From Parvularculaceae bacterium (lineage in GTDB: Bacteria > Pseudomonadota > Alphaproteobacteria > Caulobacterales > Parvularculaceae), in contig JANQSJ010000011.1 in assembly GCA_028284065.1 (NCBI GenBank), forward strand, positions 186,001 through 250,000: a stretch of 64,000 nucleotides of DNA, in the 5' to 3' direction. This document shows, in pieces, positions 45,887 to 55,077 of this stretch; positions within the stretch are counted from its first letter, which is position 1; each line of letters begins with the position of its first letter. Position numbers and translations under genes: made by a program. Below the pieces are notes generated by a model. That model had not been told where the DNA came from. It saw only the letters and a list, made by a program, of their open reading frames with translations, and ran no database searches.

Positions 45887-46867
45887 ATGTCCGACCAAGA
45901 ATTCGCCGTCGCCCCAGAAACCACAATTCATGCGCGCGAAGCGTTTGGGGTCGATGTCGACATGGACGTCCCCGCCTTTGCGGCGCCGAATGAGCACACG
46001 CCGGCGCGAGACCCGTCCTATCGGTTTGACCCCCAGACGACGCTCGCGATCCTCGCAGGCTTTGCACACAACCGCCGCGTGATGGTCCAAGGCTATCACG
46101 GAACGGGCAAATCCACCCACATCGAACAGGTCGCCGCACGCCTCAACTGGCCTTGCATTCGCATCAATCTCGACAGCCATGTGAGCCGCATCGATCTCAT
46201 CGGCAAGGACGCAATCGTTGTCGAGGACGGCCAGCAGGTGACGGCCTTTAAGGAAGGCATCCTGCCGTGGGCGTTCCAGCGGCCTGTGGCGCTCGTCTTC
46301 GACGAATATGACGCCGGCCGGCCGGACGTGATGTTCGTGATCCAGCGGGTCTTGGAGGCGGAAGGCCGACTGACGCTGCTCGATCAAAACAAGGTGCTGA
46401 CGCCGAACCCCTGGTTCCGCCTTTTTGCGACGACCAACACAATCGGGCTTGGGGACACGACCGGCCTCTATCATGGCACTCAACAGATCAATCAGGGCCA
46501 GATGGACCGCTGGTCGATCGTTACGACGCTGAACTACCTGCCCCACGATTTGGAGGCGGAGATCGTCCTGGCCAAGTGCGAACGCTACGATACTGAAGAA
46601 GGCAGGCGCGCTATCGACGCCATGGTCCGGGTCGCGGACATGACCCGCAATGCGCTCATTAATGGCGATATTTCGACGGTCATGTCACCGCGCACGGTCA
46701 TCACCTGGGCGCAGAACGCCGAAATCTTCCAGGACATTGGCTACGCCTTCCGCGTGACGTTCCTCAACAAGTGCGACGAGTTGGAGCGGCCGGCGGTCGC
46801 GGAATTCTACCAGCGCGCCTTCGGAGAGGACCTCCCCGAGGCTGCGTACCAGGTAGAGGTGGCCTAA
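45887..46867 (+). CDS. cobS: Cobaltochelatase subunit CobS (AAA+ ATPase)
   Basis: A 326-residue AAA+ protein of the CobS type. Walker A is GYHGTGKST at 69-77, Walker [10 protein letters not shown] near 140, followed by sensor [17 protein letters not shown]. CobS works with CobT and CobN to insert cobalt into hydrogenobyrinic acid a,c-diamide in aerobic B12 synthesis. It follows the J-domain gene by 128 bp. In most related genomes cobT comes next; here a nitronate monooxygenase gene does, so cobT must lie elsewhere or be missing. Confidence 0.93.
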   Translation: MSDQEFAVAPETTIHAREAFGVDVDMDVPAFAAPNEHTPARDPSYRFDPQTTLAILAGFAHNRRVMVQGYHGTGKSTHIEQVAARLNWPCIRINLDSHVSRIDLIGKDAIVVEDGQQVTAFKEGILPWAFQRPVALVFDEYDAGRPDVMFVIQRVLEAEGRLTLLDQNKVLTPNPWFRLFATTNTIGLGDTTGLYHGTQQINQGQMDRWSIVTTLNYLPHDLEAEIVLAKCERYDTEEGRRAIDAMVRVADMTRNALINGDISTVMSPRTVITWAQNAEIFQDIGYAFRVTFLNKCDELERPAVAEFYQRAFGEDLPEAAYQVEVA

Positions 46868-47054
46868 CGCCGAAGCCCTTCCGGCCTGCCAGGCTAACCC
46901 AAGAAGGGACGTTTGCTCAGGCCGCGCCGGTTCAGGCATGGTTCGAACTGCGATGCGCGCCAATCCGCCTCAGCCGATTGCCGCCGCGCCTGCAAAAACC
47001 TATCGTCTGTCCTAAACCTCAACGTCGCCCGCCGGACCAACTTTTGGGAGCTCC

Positions 47055-48014
47055 ATGACCACATTCGACGAGATCAAAGCCGCCCTGCGCATTCCCGTCA
47101 TCGGTGCGCCGCTCTTTATCGTGTCGAACCCGAAGCTTGTCATCGCGCAGTGCAAGGCGGGAATCGTCGGCTCTTTCCCGGCGCTGAACGCGCGGCCGCA
47201 GGAAAAGCTCGATGATTGGCTGACCGAGATAAAGGAAGAACTGGACCGCCATAACCAGGATAATCCTGACAGGCCGGCCGCGCCCTATGCGGTCAACCAG
47301 ATCGTCCACCGCTCCAATGACCGGCTGATGGCGGACATGGAGACATGCGTGAAGCATGAAGTCCCGATTACGATCTGCTCGCTCGGCGCGCGCGAGGAGA
47401 TTTACCAGGCCGTGCATTCCTATGGCGGCGTCGCCCTGCACGATGTCATCAACAATACGTTCGCAAGGAAAGCGATCGACAAGGGCGCAGACGGGCTCAT
47501 CCCGGTCGCCGCCGGCGCCGGCGGCCATGCCGGCGTCATCTCGCCATTTGCGCTGGTGCAGGAGATCCGGGAATGGTTCGACGGCCCAATCGCGTTGTCT
47601 GGCTCTATATCGACCGGCGGCTCCGTCCTTGCGGCTGAAGCCATGGGCGCGGACTTCGCCTATATCGGCTCCGCCTTTATCGCGACCGACGAGGCGAACG
47701 CGACTGAAGGCTACAAGGACGGGATTGTCGAGGGTCGCGCCGACGATATTGTCTATACGAACCTTTTCACCGGCGTTCACGGCAATTACCTGCGTCCGTC
47801 GATCGAGGCCGCCGGCCTTGACCCGGATAACCTGCCCGAGAGCGACCCGTCTCAAATGAACTTCGGCTCCGGCGGCAACACCGACGCCAAGGCGTGGAAA
47901 GACATTTGGGGATGCGGCCAGGGCATCGGCGCGGTGACATCGCGCGGGACGACGGCGGCATACGTGGACAAGCTGGCGGCTGAGTACGAGGCGGCCAAGC
48001 GGCGGATCTGCTGA
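47055..48014 (+). CDS. Nitronate monooxygenase family flavoprotein
   Basis: A 319-residue FMN TIM-barrel enzyme. It begins LRIPVIGAPLFIVSNPKLVIAQ, then GIVGSFPALNARP, GAGGHAGVISPFALV with the phosphate-binding loop, and GSISTGGSVLAAEAMGADFAYIGS, the second FMN-phosphate segment. The pattern fits the NMO/2-nitropropane dioxygenase family, here of the class that also includes 2-oxo-acid and enoyl reductase-like members, so the substrate is not certain. It lies alone between cobS and pyk. Confidence 0.85.
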   Translation: MTTFDEIKAALRIPVIGAPLFIVSNPKLVIAQCKAGIVGSFPALNARPQEKLDDWLTEIKEELDRHNQDNPDRPAAPYAVNQIVHRSNDRLMADMETCVKHEVPITICSLGAREEIYQAVHSYGGVALHDVINNTFARKAIDKGADGLIPVAAGAGGHAGVISPFALVQEIREWFDGPIALSGSISTGGSVLAAEAMGADFAYIGSAFIATDEANATEGYKDGIVEGRADDIVYTNLFTGVHGNYLRPSIEAAGLDPDNLPESDPSQMNFGSGGNTDAKAWKDIWGCGQGIGAVTSRGTTAAYVDKLAAEYEAAKRRIC

Positions 48015-48090
48015 TAGCAAAGCGCAGTTGAAGCTGCTTCCGCCGCGCGGCGCGCGCCGCTAAAGACTTCGGGGCCATCCGGAGCAGTTT

Positions 48091-49512
48091 ATGCGCAATC
48101 GCCACTGCAAGATCGTTGCGACCATTGGGCCAGCAAGCGCCGCGCCCTCCATGCTGCGACTCCTGCACGAAACCGGGGTCGACGTCTTCCGGTTGAACTA
48201 TAGCCATGGCGACCACGACGCGATGGCGCGGACGGTCGACGCAATACGCGATGCGGAAGCGGCAAGCGGCGCCCCCATTGCGATCCTCGCCGACCTTCAA
48301 GGCCCGAAAATCCGAATCGGCTATGTGGGCGAAGAGGGTCTTGCCCTCTCCTTCGGCGAATCCTATCGCGTTGTCGCTGGCGATGCGGCTGAAGCCGGCG
48401 CGATCCCGTTGCCGCATCCAGAGATCGTCGCCGCGCTGCAGCCCGGCGACATATTGAAGTTCGACGACGGCAAGCTGCAAATGACCGTCACCGAGCGCGA
48501 GGGGGGGGAGGTTATCGCCAGAGCCGACACCCCGGGCGTTCTGAGGAACAGAAAAGGCCTAAACCTGCCCGGTCGCGCCCTGCCGATCTCCGCGCTCACC
48601 GAAAAGGACCGCCGCGATCTTGACCACGCCCTTTCCTGCGGCGTCGATGTCGTCGCCCTTTCTTTCGTTCAGCGTCCTGAGGATATCGAAGAAGCAAGGA
48701 CATTGATCGACGGCCGGGCGCACATTGTCGCAAAGATTGAAAAGCCGTCGGCGGTCCAGGATCTCGATGCAATCCTCGCGCTTTCAGATGGCCTAATGGT
48801 GGCGCGCGGCGATCTCGGAGTCGAACTGCCGCCTGAGACAATCCCAGGCATTCAGCGCCGCATTGTCCGCGCCTGCCGCGCCGCGGGCAAGCCGGTTATC
48901 GTTGCAACCCATATGCTGGAATCCATGGTCGAGGCCACGGCGCCGACGCGCGCGGAAGCCTCCGACGTCTCAACGGCCGTCCATCAGGGCGCGGACGCGG
49001 TGATGCTCTCTGCGGAGACGGCGGTCGGCCGGCACCCCGCGACCGCTGTCGCGATTATGGATCGGATCATCGCAGCCACCGAAGCTGAGCCCAACTGCCC
49101 CGCCTTCGACGCCTCGCTCAGTGCGGACGATAACCTGACCACAGCCGATGCGATTACGCTATCGGCGCGGCGCATTGCGGAAGTGCTCGAATGCCGCTTC
49201 GCTGTCGCCTACACAAAGACCGGCTCCACCGCCCGGAGGCTGTCGCGCGACCGGCCGCGGTGCGCCATTCTCGGCGCGACGCCGGACCGCCGCGTCGCTC
49301 GGCGCCTCGCTCTCAATTGGGGGGTCGCGCCGGTTGTCACCGAAGACCTTGAGCATTTTCATGACATGACGTCGAAAGCGGAAGCCGTCGCCCGCGATCA
49401 CGGCGCAAGCGACGGCGAAAGGATCATCGTCCTCGCCGGCTATCCCTTCGGCCGAAGGGGAAAAACGAATACGCTGAAGATAAGCCGCATAGGGGCGAGC
49501 GCCGACCGCTAG
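48091..49512 (+). CDS. pyk: Pyruvate kinase
   Basis: A 473-residue pyruvate kinase. Clear marks: KIVATIGPAS at the start, RLNYSHGDHD, DLQGPKIRIG, the active-site IEKPSAVQDLDAIL (catalytic Lys), MVARGDLGVELP (ADP/Mg site) and THMLESMVEATAPTRAEASDV. The C-terminal allosteric domain is intact but short. It makes pyruvate and ATP from phosphoenolpyruvate. An uninterrupted run of eight G near 48505 lies inside the gene but the frame is kept. Confidence 0.96.
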   Translation: MRNRHCKIVATIGPASAAPSMLRLLHETGVDVFRLNYSHGDHDAMARTVDAIRDAEAASGAPIAILADLQGPKIRIGYVGEEGLALSFGESYRVVAGDAAEAGAIPLPHPEIVAALQPGDILKFDDGKLQMTVTEREGGEVIARADTPGVLRNRKGLNLPGRALPISALTEKDRRDLDHALSCGVDVVALSFVQRPEDIEEARTLIDGRAHIVAKIEKPSAVQDLDAILALSDGLMVARGDLGVELPPETIPGIQRRIVRACRAAGKPVIVATHMLESMVEATAPTRAEASDVSTAVHQGADAVMLSAETAVGRHPATAVAIMDRIIAATEAEPNCPAFDASLSADDNLTTADAITLSARRIAEVLECRFAVAYTKTGSTARRLSRDRPRCAILGATPDRRVARRLALNWGVAPVVTEDLEHFHDMTSKAEAVARDHGASDGERIIVLAGYPFGRRGKTNTLKISRIGASADR

Positions 49513-49549
49513 ACGCTTCCGTCGAGGCAACAATTGGAGGACAGACGAT

Positions 49550-50275
49550 ATGCCGATCACTGACCGCCCCGTCGCCTATGACCATGGCGGCGTCGCACTT
49601 GAAGGAACCCTCGCCTATGACGATGCGGCAAGCGGCCCGCATCCCGTCGTGCTGGTCGCCCACACCTGGGCCGGCAGGACCGACTTCGAAATCGATGTCG
49701 CGCGCAAGCTCGCCAAGGCGGGCTATGCCGGCTTCGCGCTTGACCTTTACGGCAAGGGCGTCACCGGAACAGGTCCGGAGGAGTGCGAAAAGCTGATGAC
49801 GCCGTTCCTCGAAGATCGCGCATTGCTTCATGGCCGGCTTCAGGCCGCCCTTTCGGCGGCGACCAATGAACCGGAGGCGGACGCGGCGCGGGGGGCCGCC
49901 ATCGGCTATTGCTTCGGCGGGCTTTGCGTCCTCGACATGGCGCGCATAGGTGCGGACGTGAAAGGCGTCGCCTCGTTCCACGGGCTGTTCAACGCGCCGG
50001 CCGTTGGGAAAGTCGACAAAATCGCCGCCAAGGTAATCGCCTTTCACGGCTATGACGATCCGATGGCGCCGCCGGCGGACATGACCGGGCTTGCTGATGA
50101 ACTCTCCAAAGCGGGCGCGGACTGGCAGATCCACGCCTACGGCGCCACGGGACATGCCTTCACCAATCCGCAGGCGAACGATCCGGCGGGCGGCATGTTC
50201 TATAAGGAAATCGCGGCAAGCCGCGCATGGTGTGCGCTCGAAGCGTTTCTCGAGGAGTGTTTTGACCACGCGTGA
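49550..50275 (+). CDS. Dienelactone hydrolase family protein
   Basis: A 241-residue alpha/beta hydrolase of the DLH family. The nucleophile is a Cys in GYCFGG (about 122-127), the acid lies in FHGYDDPMAPP, and the His in GATGHAFTNP near 202, the classical Cys-Asp-His triad of dienelactone hydrolases. It starts 37 bp after pyk with GGAGGA in front, so it may be co-transcribed. The natural substrate is unclear; many such enzymes act on small lactones or esters. Confidence 0.88.
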   Translation: MPITDRPVAYDHGGVALEGTLAYDDAASGPHPVVLVAHTWAGRTDFEIDVARKLAKAGYAGFALDLYGKGVTGTGPEECEKLMTPFLEDRALLHGRLQAALSAATNEPEADAARGAAIGYCFGGLCVLDMARIGADVKGVASFHGLFNAPAVGKVDKIAAKVIAFHGYDDPMAPPADMTGLADELSKAGADWQIHAYGATGHAFTNPQANDPAGGMFYKEIAASRAWCALEAFLEECFDHA

Positions 50276-50544
50276 CGCGTGGCGAGGCTTGAAAAGCCCC
50301 AAGCGCCGAAAGCCCGTTTGAAAAAGCCGGCAAAGTACGCCGCGATCGAATAATCAGACATAAGCTCGCCGATGCTAAGCCGGTTCAGGCTCTCCTCATT
50401 AGAGACCAGGCGCCTGGACAATGTTGTCGCGGGGAAACGAACGTTCGATTATCTGCCGCCTAGTTGATCGCGGCCGTTCTTAAAGAGGCACTAAGATGTG
50501 TACGCGTCCTGCAAATCGGACTCGTCAATAAGGGGCTGCGTCGA
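50276..50544. other. Convergent intergenic region, nothing supported
   Basis: This 269-bp gap lies between the 3' ends of the dienelactone hydrolase and TPR genes. A small hairpin GGCTT-GAA-AAGCC occurs at 50287-50299 with no T run. A minus-strand frame (50200-50421) starts only with TTG and runs into the hydrolase gene, so it is not called. Confidence 0.4.
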
Positions 50545-51183
50545 TCAGCCGTCGGGCGCTGCGCCGTCAACCGCCGCGTCGTCGGCGGGCGACTGCGCCG
50601 CCGCGTTGAGCGCCGCAAGCTGTTCGCGCGCCGGAGCGAAATCGGGGTCAGCCGCCGTCGCCTGGATAAACGCGGTGCGCGCTGCTTCCGCATCGCCAGA
50701 TGCTTTCCGGGTGAGGCCGATATTGTACCAGATAACGGCGGGCCGATCGAAATCAGTGTCGAGCGCGGCGCGATAGTCATCAAGCGCGGCCGCAAAGTCG
50801 CGTTTGAGGTAGCGGCTATTGCCGCGATTGACGAGCGCCTCGCCGAGTTCAGGATCGCTTTCGAGGGCCGCGTCGAAATCGGAGATAGCGTCGTCAAACT
50901 GGCCGAGCCGATTATAGATGATGCCACGATTGACAAGCGTCGCGCGACGATCGCGCTTCGTCAGCAGGTCGCCGCGCAGCGCTGCATCGCAAGGATCGGC
51001 ATCCTGCCCGATCTTGCTCAAAGCGGCCTCAAAGCAAAGCCGCGCGTCGCTGGGCCCGAACCGGGACACCGCGCTTTGGGCGACCGCATCGACGGGCGCG
51101 CCCACCGAGACGGCAATGCCGACGGCCAACATCGCAGGCGCGGCCTGCCACGGCGACCTCAGCAACTTCAAAATGCTAGACAT
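50545..51183 (-). CDS. Exported TPR-repeat protein
   Basis: A 212-residue protein with a signal peptide (hydrophobic APAMLAVGIAVSVGAPVDAVA, cleavage near residue 36) and at least three tetratricopeptide repeats: TLVNRGIIYNRLGQFDDAISDFDAALESDP, EALVNRGNSRYLKRDFAAALDDYRAAL and a third with YNIGLTRKASGDAEAARTAF. Two Cys (in ARLCFEA and ADPCDA) may form a disulfide. TPRs mediate protein contacts; the partner is unknown. The ATG at 51183 is the Met just before the signal peptide. Confidence 0.8.
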   Translation of the reverse strand: MSSILKLLRSPWQAAPAMLAVGIAVSVGAPVDAVAQSAVSRFGPSDARLCFEAALSKIGQDADPCDAALRGDLLTKRDRRATLVNRGIIYNRLGQFDDAISDFDAALESDPELGEALVNRGNSRYLKRDFAAALDDYRAALDTDFDRPAVIWYNIGLTRKASGDAEAARTAFIQATAADPDFAPAREQLAALNAAAQSPADDAAVDGAAPDG

Positions 51184-51368
51184 AAGGCGCACGTCCCCAG
51201 AAGCGCATGGAGCACTGGTTGTAGAATCACGCGACCCGACGTCAAGCGATCGGGTCATGCACGGCAATTCTGGGCGTGCGCGGCGGATTGCATGCTGCAA
51301 AGCGGCATTCTACATCAACGGCAAGCGCGCGCGGCATCACGGCCGCCGGAGCGTACTGGAGGCCGCCA

Positions 51369-52151
51369 ATGCCCGATCGTCAATCCGCAATCGTCACCGG
51401 CTCCACGAGCGGCATCGGGCTCGGCATCGCCGAAGCGCTGGCCCATAGCGGCATGAACCTCACGCTCAACGGGTTTGGCGACTCCGACGACATTGAAGCG
51501 AACCGGACGCGCATCGCCTCGGAAGCAGGCGTCGACGTGCGCTACGACGGCGCGGACATGACGAAGCCGGACGAGATCCGTCGACTCGTTGACGATGCAA
51601 CGACGGCGTTTGGAACGGTCGACGTGCTGGTCAACAACGCCGGCATCCAGCACGTATCGCCAATCGAGGAGTTTCCGGAGGCGAAGTGGGACGCCATACT
51701 GGCTATAAATCTGTCCTCCTCCTTCCACACAATCAAGGCGGCGTTTCCCGCCATGAAGGCGCGCAAATTCGGCCGCATCATCAACCTCGCCTCCGCCCAC
51801 GGCCTCGTCGCCTCGCCTTACAAGTCCGCCTATGTGGCGGCGAAGCACGGCGTGCTCGGCCTCACAAAAACAATAGCGCTGGAGGGCGCGGAGCATGGCG
51901 TCACCTGCAACGCAATCTGTCCGGGTTATGTGAAGACGCCGCTCGTCGAGGCTCAGATCCCCGACACCGCAAAGGCGCGCGGCATGACTGAGGAGGAAGT
52001 CGTCCAGAACGTCCTCCTCGCCGCCCAGCCCACCAAGCAGTTCGTCACCGTCGAGCAGGTAGGCGCGCTCGCTGTGTTCCTCGCCTCTGACAAGGCGGCC
52101 TCAATCACCGGGACAGCGATCCCTGTCGACGGCGGCTGGGTAGCGCAATAG
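51369..52151 (+). CDS. bdhA: 3-hydroxybutyrate dehydrogenase
   Basis: A 260-residue short-chain dehydrogenase: NAD-binding TGSTSGIG at 10-17, NNAG at 89-92, and the catalytic S142, Y155 and K159. The sequence around VTCNAICPGYVKTPLVEAQIPD, where many SDRs differ, and the C-terminal ITGTAIPVDGGWVAQ fit 3-hydroxybutyrate dehydrogenase. It oxidises 3-hydroxybutyrate to acetoacetate. The ATG at 51369 has GGAGG six bases upstream. It overlaps the next gene by one base (TAGTG), pairing it with a patatin-like lipase. Confidence 0.9.
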   Translation: MPDRQSAIVTGSTSGIGLGIAEALAHSGMNLTLNGFGDSDDIEANRTRIASEAGVDVRYDGADMTKPDEIRRLVDDATTAFGTVDVLVNNAGIQHVSPIEEFPEAKWDAILAINLSSSFHTIKAAFPAMKARKFGRIINLASAHGLVASPYKSAYVAAKHGVLGLTKTIALEGAEHGVTCNAICPGYVKTPLVEAQIPDTAKARGMTEEEVVQNVLLAAQPTKQFVTVEQVGALAVFLASDKAASITGTAIPVDGGWVAQ

Positions 52152-53242
52152 TGGCCGCCGCCGAAATCAAGACCGTCAATCTCGCCCTTCAAGGCGGCGG
52201 CGCCCATGGCGCCGTTGCGTGGGGCGTCATCGACCGTCTGCTTGAAGACGATCGGCTCAAGGTCGATTCTATCTCCGGCGCGAGCGCCGGCGCAGTGAAC
52301 GCAGCCGCCCTCGCCTACGGCCTGCACATCGGCGGGCCGGAGGCGGCGCGCGAGAAACTGACGGAGCTTTGGCGCAAGATCAGCGAAGTCGGCGCGGTCT
52401 TTAGTCCTGTGAAAGCGCCATCTTTAAATGGCGATTTTGACAAGTTCCTCGGCGGCCTGACGCTCGACTACAGCCCCGCCTATCAGATGTTCGAACTCTT
52501 CACGCGGACGCTATCGCCCTATCAGTTCAACCCGTTTGACTTTAATCCGCTGCGGGAAATCCTGGAAGCGTGCATCGATTTCGACAGCCTGCGACATTGC
52601 ACAGCGACGCGGCTCTTCTTGTCGGCGACGAATGTCCGAACGGGGAAAGTCCACGTCTTCGAGACCAAAGACGCCTGCGTTGACGCCGTATGCGCTTCGA
52701 CCTGTCTGCCATTTCTATTCAAGGCCGTCGAAATCGACGGCGAGCACTATTGGGATGGCGGCTATATGGGCAATCCGGTCCTGTTCCCGTTCTTCTACAA
52801 GGCGGAAGCGAGCGACATCCTGATCGTGCACATCAACCCGCTTGACCGCGACGAGGTGCCGAAAACCGCTCCCGGCATCGCCAACAGGATCAATGAGATC
52901 AGTTTCAACTCTTCGCTGCTACGGGAGTTGCGCGCTATCAGCTTCGTGCACAAGCTGCTCGACGCCGGATGGGTCAAGGATGAGCATCGCGACAGGCTGC
53001 GTAATGTACGTATACACTCCATCCGCAGCGATCTCGCCCTTACGAGCCTCTCGGTCGCCAGCAAGTTCGCAACCGACTGGCCGTTTCTGACCCGGCTGCG
53101 CGACGCCGGCCGCGACATCGCCGAGACATGGCTTGCGGAGAATTTCGACCATATCGGCGCGCGATCCTCAGTGGACTTACGCGCGATGTTTGAGGAAGAC
53201 GAGACGGGCGGGAATGTCAGCGAGCGCGGCGCGGAGGGGTGA
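52151..53242 (+). CDS. Patatin-like phospholipase
   Basis: A 363-residue patatin-family hydrolase: oxyanion loop QGGGAHGAVAWGV (14-26), nucleophile Ser45 in GASAG, and the dyad Asp202 in DGGYMG. It starts with GTG at 52151, overlapping bdhA by one base. In many alphaproteobacteria such a lipase lies with bdhA, which suggests a shared role in mobilising polyhydroxybutyrate or short acyl esters, but phospholipids are the commoner patatin substrate. No signal peptide or membrane segment is seen, so it is probably cytoplasmic. Confidence 0.9.
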   Translation: MAAAEIKTVNLALQGGGAHGAVAWGVIDRLLEDDRLKVDSISGASAGAVNAAALAYGLHIGGPEAAREKLTELWRKISEVGAVFSPVKAPSLNGDFDKFLGGLTLDYSPAYQMFELFTRTLSPYQFNPFDFNPLREILEACIDFDSLRHCTATRLFLSATNVRTGKVHVFETKDACVDAVCASTCLPFLFKAVEIDGEHYWDGGYMGNPVLFPFFYKAEASDILIVHINPLDRDEVPKTAPGIANRINEISFNSSLLRELRAISFVHKLLDAGWVKDEHRDRLRNVRIHSIRSDLALTSLSVASKFATDWPFLTRLRDAGRDIAETWLAENFDHIGARSSVDLRAMFEEDETGGNVSERGAEG

Positions 53243-53271
53243 AGCGGGCGTCGCTTCGCCTAAAACCTAAC

Positions 53272-54660
53272 TCAGGCGCGCTGCGTACGGAGCGTGAACC
53301 GAAACGCCGCGAGCAAGGCCAACACCAGGAACGCCGCCTCAAGCGCGAAAACCGCCATGTAGGCGGACGCAGCCCCGAATTCGGCGCCAATCTGCAGGCC
53401 AACCATCACGTCACGAATCACGCCGCCGAGAGCGACGGCGACGCCGGCTGACGTCGCCTGCACAGCCCCCCACGCGCCAAGCGCCAGGCCCGCCTGCTCT
53501 TTCGACGAAGCGCGCATGGTCGCGGTCAGCGTTCCGTGTCCGAAAAGGCCCGCGCCGAAGCCCACAAGAACTGTCCCGGCGACGAAAAGCGCAGGCGATT
53601 GCGCCGGTCCTGACAGAATGATCGCCAGGAAGGCCGGAACGCCGGCCGCAGCGCCGAGGGACGCAAGACGCATGGCGTCGGCGCCCTTGCGGCTCAGCGC
53701 ATGAGAGGCGAGCGCAAAGCCTAACAGACCGCCGCCAGCCAGCGTCGCCGTGAGCTTCGTCGTCGCCGCCACCGAAAGGCCGAGCACATGACCGCCATAT
53801 GGCTCAATCAGGACATCCGCCATGCCGAAGCCAACAGTGCCGAGCCCAATAACGACTAGCCGTAGCCGGGCGCCCTCGCCTGCTACGAAGGCGGCCCAGG
53901 CCTTGGCGAATCCCTCATCCGCCTGAACGGAGTTCGCCCGCTGACGATCGCGGCTTTCCTGCTTCCAGATCGCGAGCACATTGAACACGAGCGTGAGAAC
54001 CGCCGCGCCCTGTATGACCTGTATCAGCTTGCCGGGCGTGTAATCCGCCAACAGAGCGCCGAAGACGAGAGCGCTGACAATCATGCCCACGAGCAGCATG
54101 ACGTACATCAGGCCAACGACTTTCGGTTGCGACTCAGGCGGCGCCAAATCGGTCGCTAGGGCCAGCCCCACCGTTTGCACCATATGCGCGCCCGCCCCGA
54201 CCAGCAGGAAGGCGGCCGCCGCGCTTGCGATCCCTATCCAGGGGGGTAAAGCCGCCGCGTCCATGTAGCCGGACAAAACGAGGAGCGCGAACGGCATGAT
54301 CGCGAATCCGCCGAACTGAAGCATGGATCCGCGCCAGATGAACGGCACGCGCCGCCAGCCGAGCGCAGACACGTAGGTATCCGATTTGAATCCGATAACC
54401 GCCCGGAAAGGCGCGAATATAAGCGGCAGGGAGATCATGATGCCGACGATCGAGGCCGGCACGTTCAGCTCCACGATCATCACACGGTTAAGCGTGCCGA
54501 CCAACATGACCAGCGCCATCCCCACAGACACCTGAAACAGGGAAAGCCGCAGCAACCGCCCAAGCGGCAAGTCCTCCGTCGCCGCGTCGGCAAAAGGCAG
54601 CAGACGCGGGCCGAGCGTGGTCAGCTTGTTAATTGCGAATTCGCGGTACTGCGTCAGCAT
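53272..54660 (-). CDS. pucC: PucC family light-harvesting assembly/bacteriochlorophyll delivery protein
   Basis: A 462-residue membrane protein of the BCD/PucC branch of the major facilitator superfamily, with about twelve helices. Family marks: LPLGRLLRLSLFQVSVGMALVMLVGTLNRVMIVEL near residues 32-66, FIWRGSMLQFGG, VGAGAHMVQTVGLALATDL and the late GAWGAVQATSAGVAVALGGVIRD. PucC is needed for LH2 assembly. The ATG at 54660 has GAAGG eight bases upstream. It is 417 bp downstream of pucA in the same direction, with a hairpin and possible own promoter in between, so its level may be set apart from pucBA. Confidence 0.92.
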   Translation of the reverse strand: MLTQYREFAINKLTTLGPRLLPFADAATEDLPLGRLLRLSLFQVSVGMALVMLVGTLNRVMIVELNVPASIVGIMISLPLIFAPFRAVIGFKSDTYVSALGWRRVPFIWRGSMLQFGGFAIMPFALLVLSGYMDAAALPPWIGIASAAAAFLLVGAGAHMVQTVGLALATDLAPPESQPKVVGLMYVMLLVGMIVSALVFGALLADYTPGKLIQVIQGAAVLTLVFNVLAIWKQESRDRQRANSVQADEGFAKAWAAFVAGEGARLRLVVIGLGTVGFGMADVLIEPYGGHVLGLSVAATTKLTATLAGGGLLGFALASHALSRKGADAMRLASLGAAAGVPAFLAIILSGPAQSPALFVAGTVLVGFGAGLFGHGTLTATMRASSKEQAGLALGAWGAVQATSAGVAVALGGVIRDVMVGLQIGAEFGAASAYMAVFALEAAFLVLALLAAFRFTLRTQRA

Positions 54661-54840
54661 CAACTAAGCCTTCAGCTATGCGCCGCCCAGACCGTTTCGC
54701 ACAGAGCCGATCTGGCTGATCGCAAATCCCTAACGCCAGATCCTCGACCCGATTGCCCTGACGGACGGCGCTAACCGGATCGTCGGATTGCGTGGCGCCG
54801 GTCGCCGCCGACGGCCATCAGCCGACACCCGGTAGTGGCA

Positions 54841-54868
54841 ATTATCCTGTAAAAGCTCAGTATCGCAA
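54841..54868 (-). promoter_or_regulatory. Candidate sigma-70-type promoter upstream of pucC
   Basis: On the minus strand TTGCGA (54868-54863) and GATAAT (54846-54841) are separated by 16 bp, giving four of six and five of six consensus bases, about 180 bp before the pucC start. The rest of the 335-bp stretch 54664-54998 has no gene or other recognised element. It is a weak call, supported only by the two hexamers. Confidence 0.3.
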
Positions 54869-54998
54869 TGGAATGTGACAGTCTCAGAAAAGCGATCAAA
54901 CGAAACCGCGCGTCGGCGATCGCCGGAACGCGCAAGAAAGCCCTGCAAAGATCGACGGCGGCGTAAGGGAACAAAGACCCTACCGAAAACGCAAACAA

Positions 54999-55021
54999 GG
55001 CGGGCGCCGCCGGCGCCCGCC
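54999..55021 (-). terminator. Strong GC hairpin between pucA and pucC
   Basis: GGCGGGCGCC and GGCGCCCGCC form a perfect 10-bp stem with a 3-nt loop, 57 bp beyond the pucA stop. Read on the minus strand it is followed by TTGTTTGCGTTTTC, a broken T-rich tail. It could partly terminate transcription or shield the pucBA mRNA 3' end, so that antenna polypeptides are made in excess over PucC, as is known for other puc operons. Confidence 0.65.
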
Positions 55022-55077
55022 AATCCCGCTTGTCGCGTCGACATCGATTCGGCGACGCGTTTTAGCCAGAGGTCGTT

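Noticed and set aside
48498-48515. Run of eight G in pyk as a possible frameshift
   Set aside because: The reading frame and conserved motifs continue normally on both sides, so the run is in frame.
50200-50421. Minus-strand frame with a plausible small-protein N-terminus (RRLVSNEESLNRLSIGEL)
   Set aside because: It starts only with TTG, has no clear ribosome site for the full frame, and its second half is antisense to the dienelactone hydrolase gene.
54730-55044. Minus-strand 104-codon frame between pucA and pucC
   Set aside because: Arg-rich, no hydrophobic or family pattern, and it runs across the hairpin; probably chance in GC-rich DNA.
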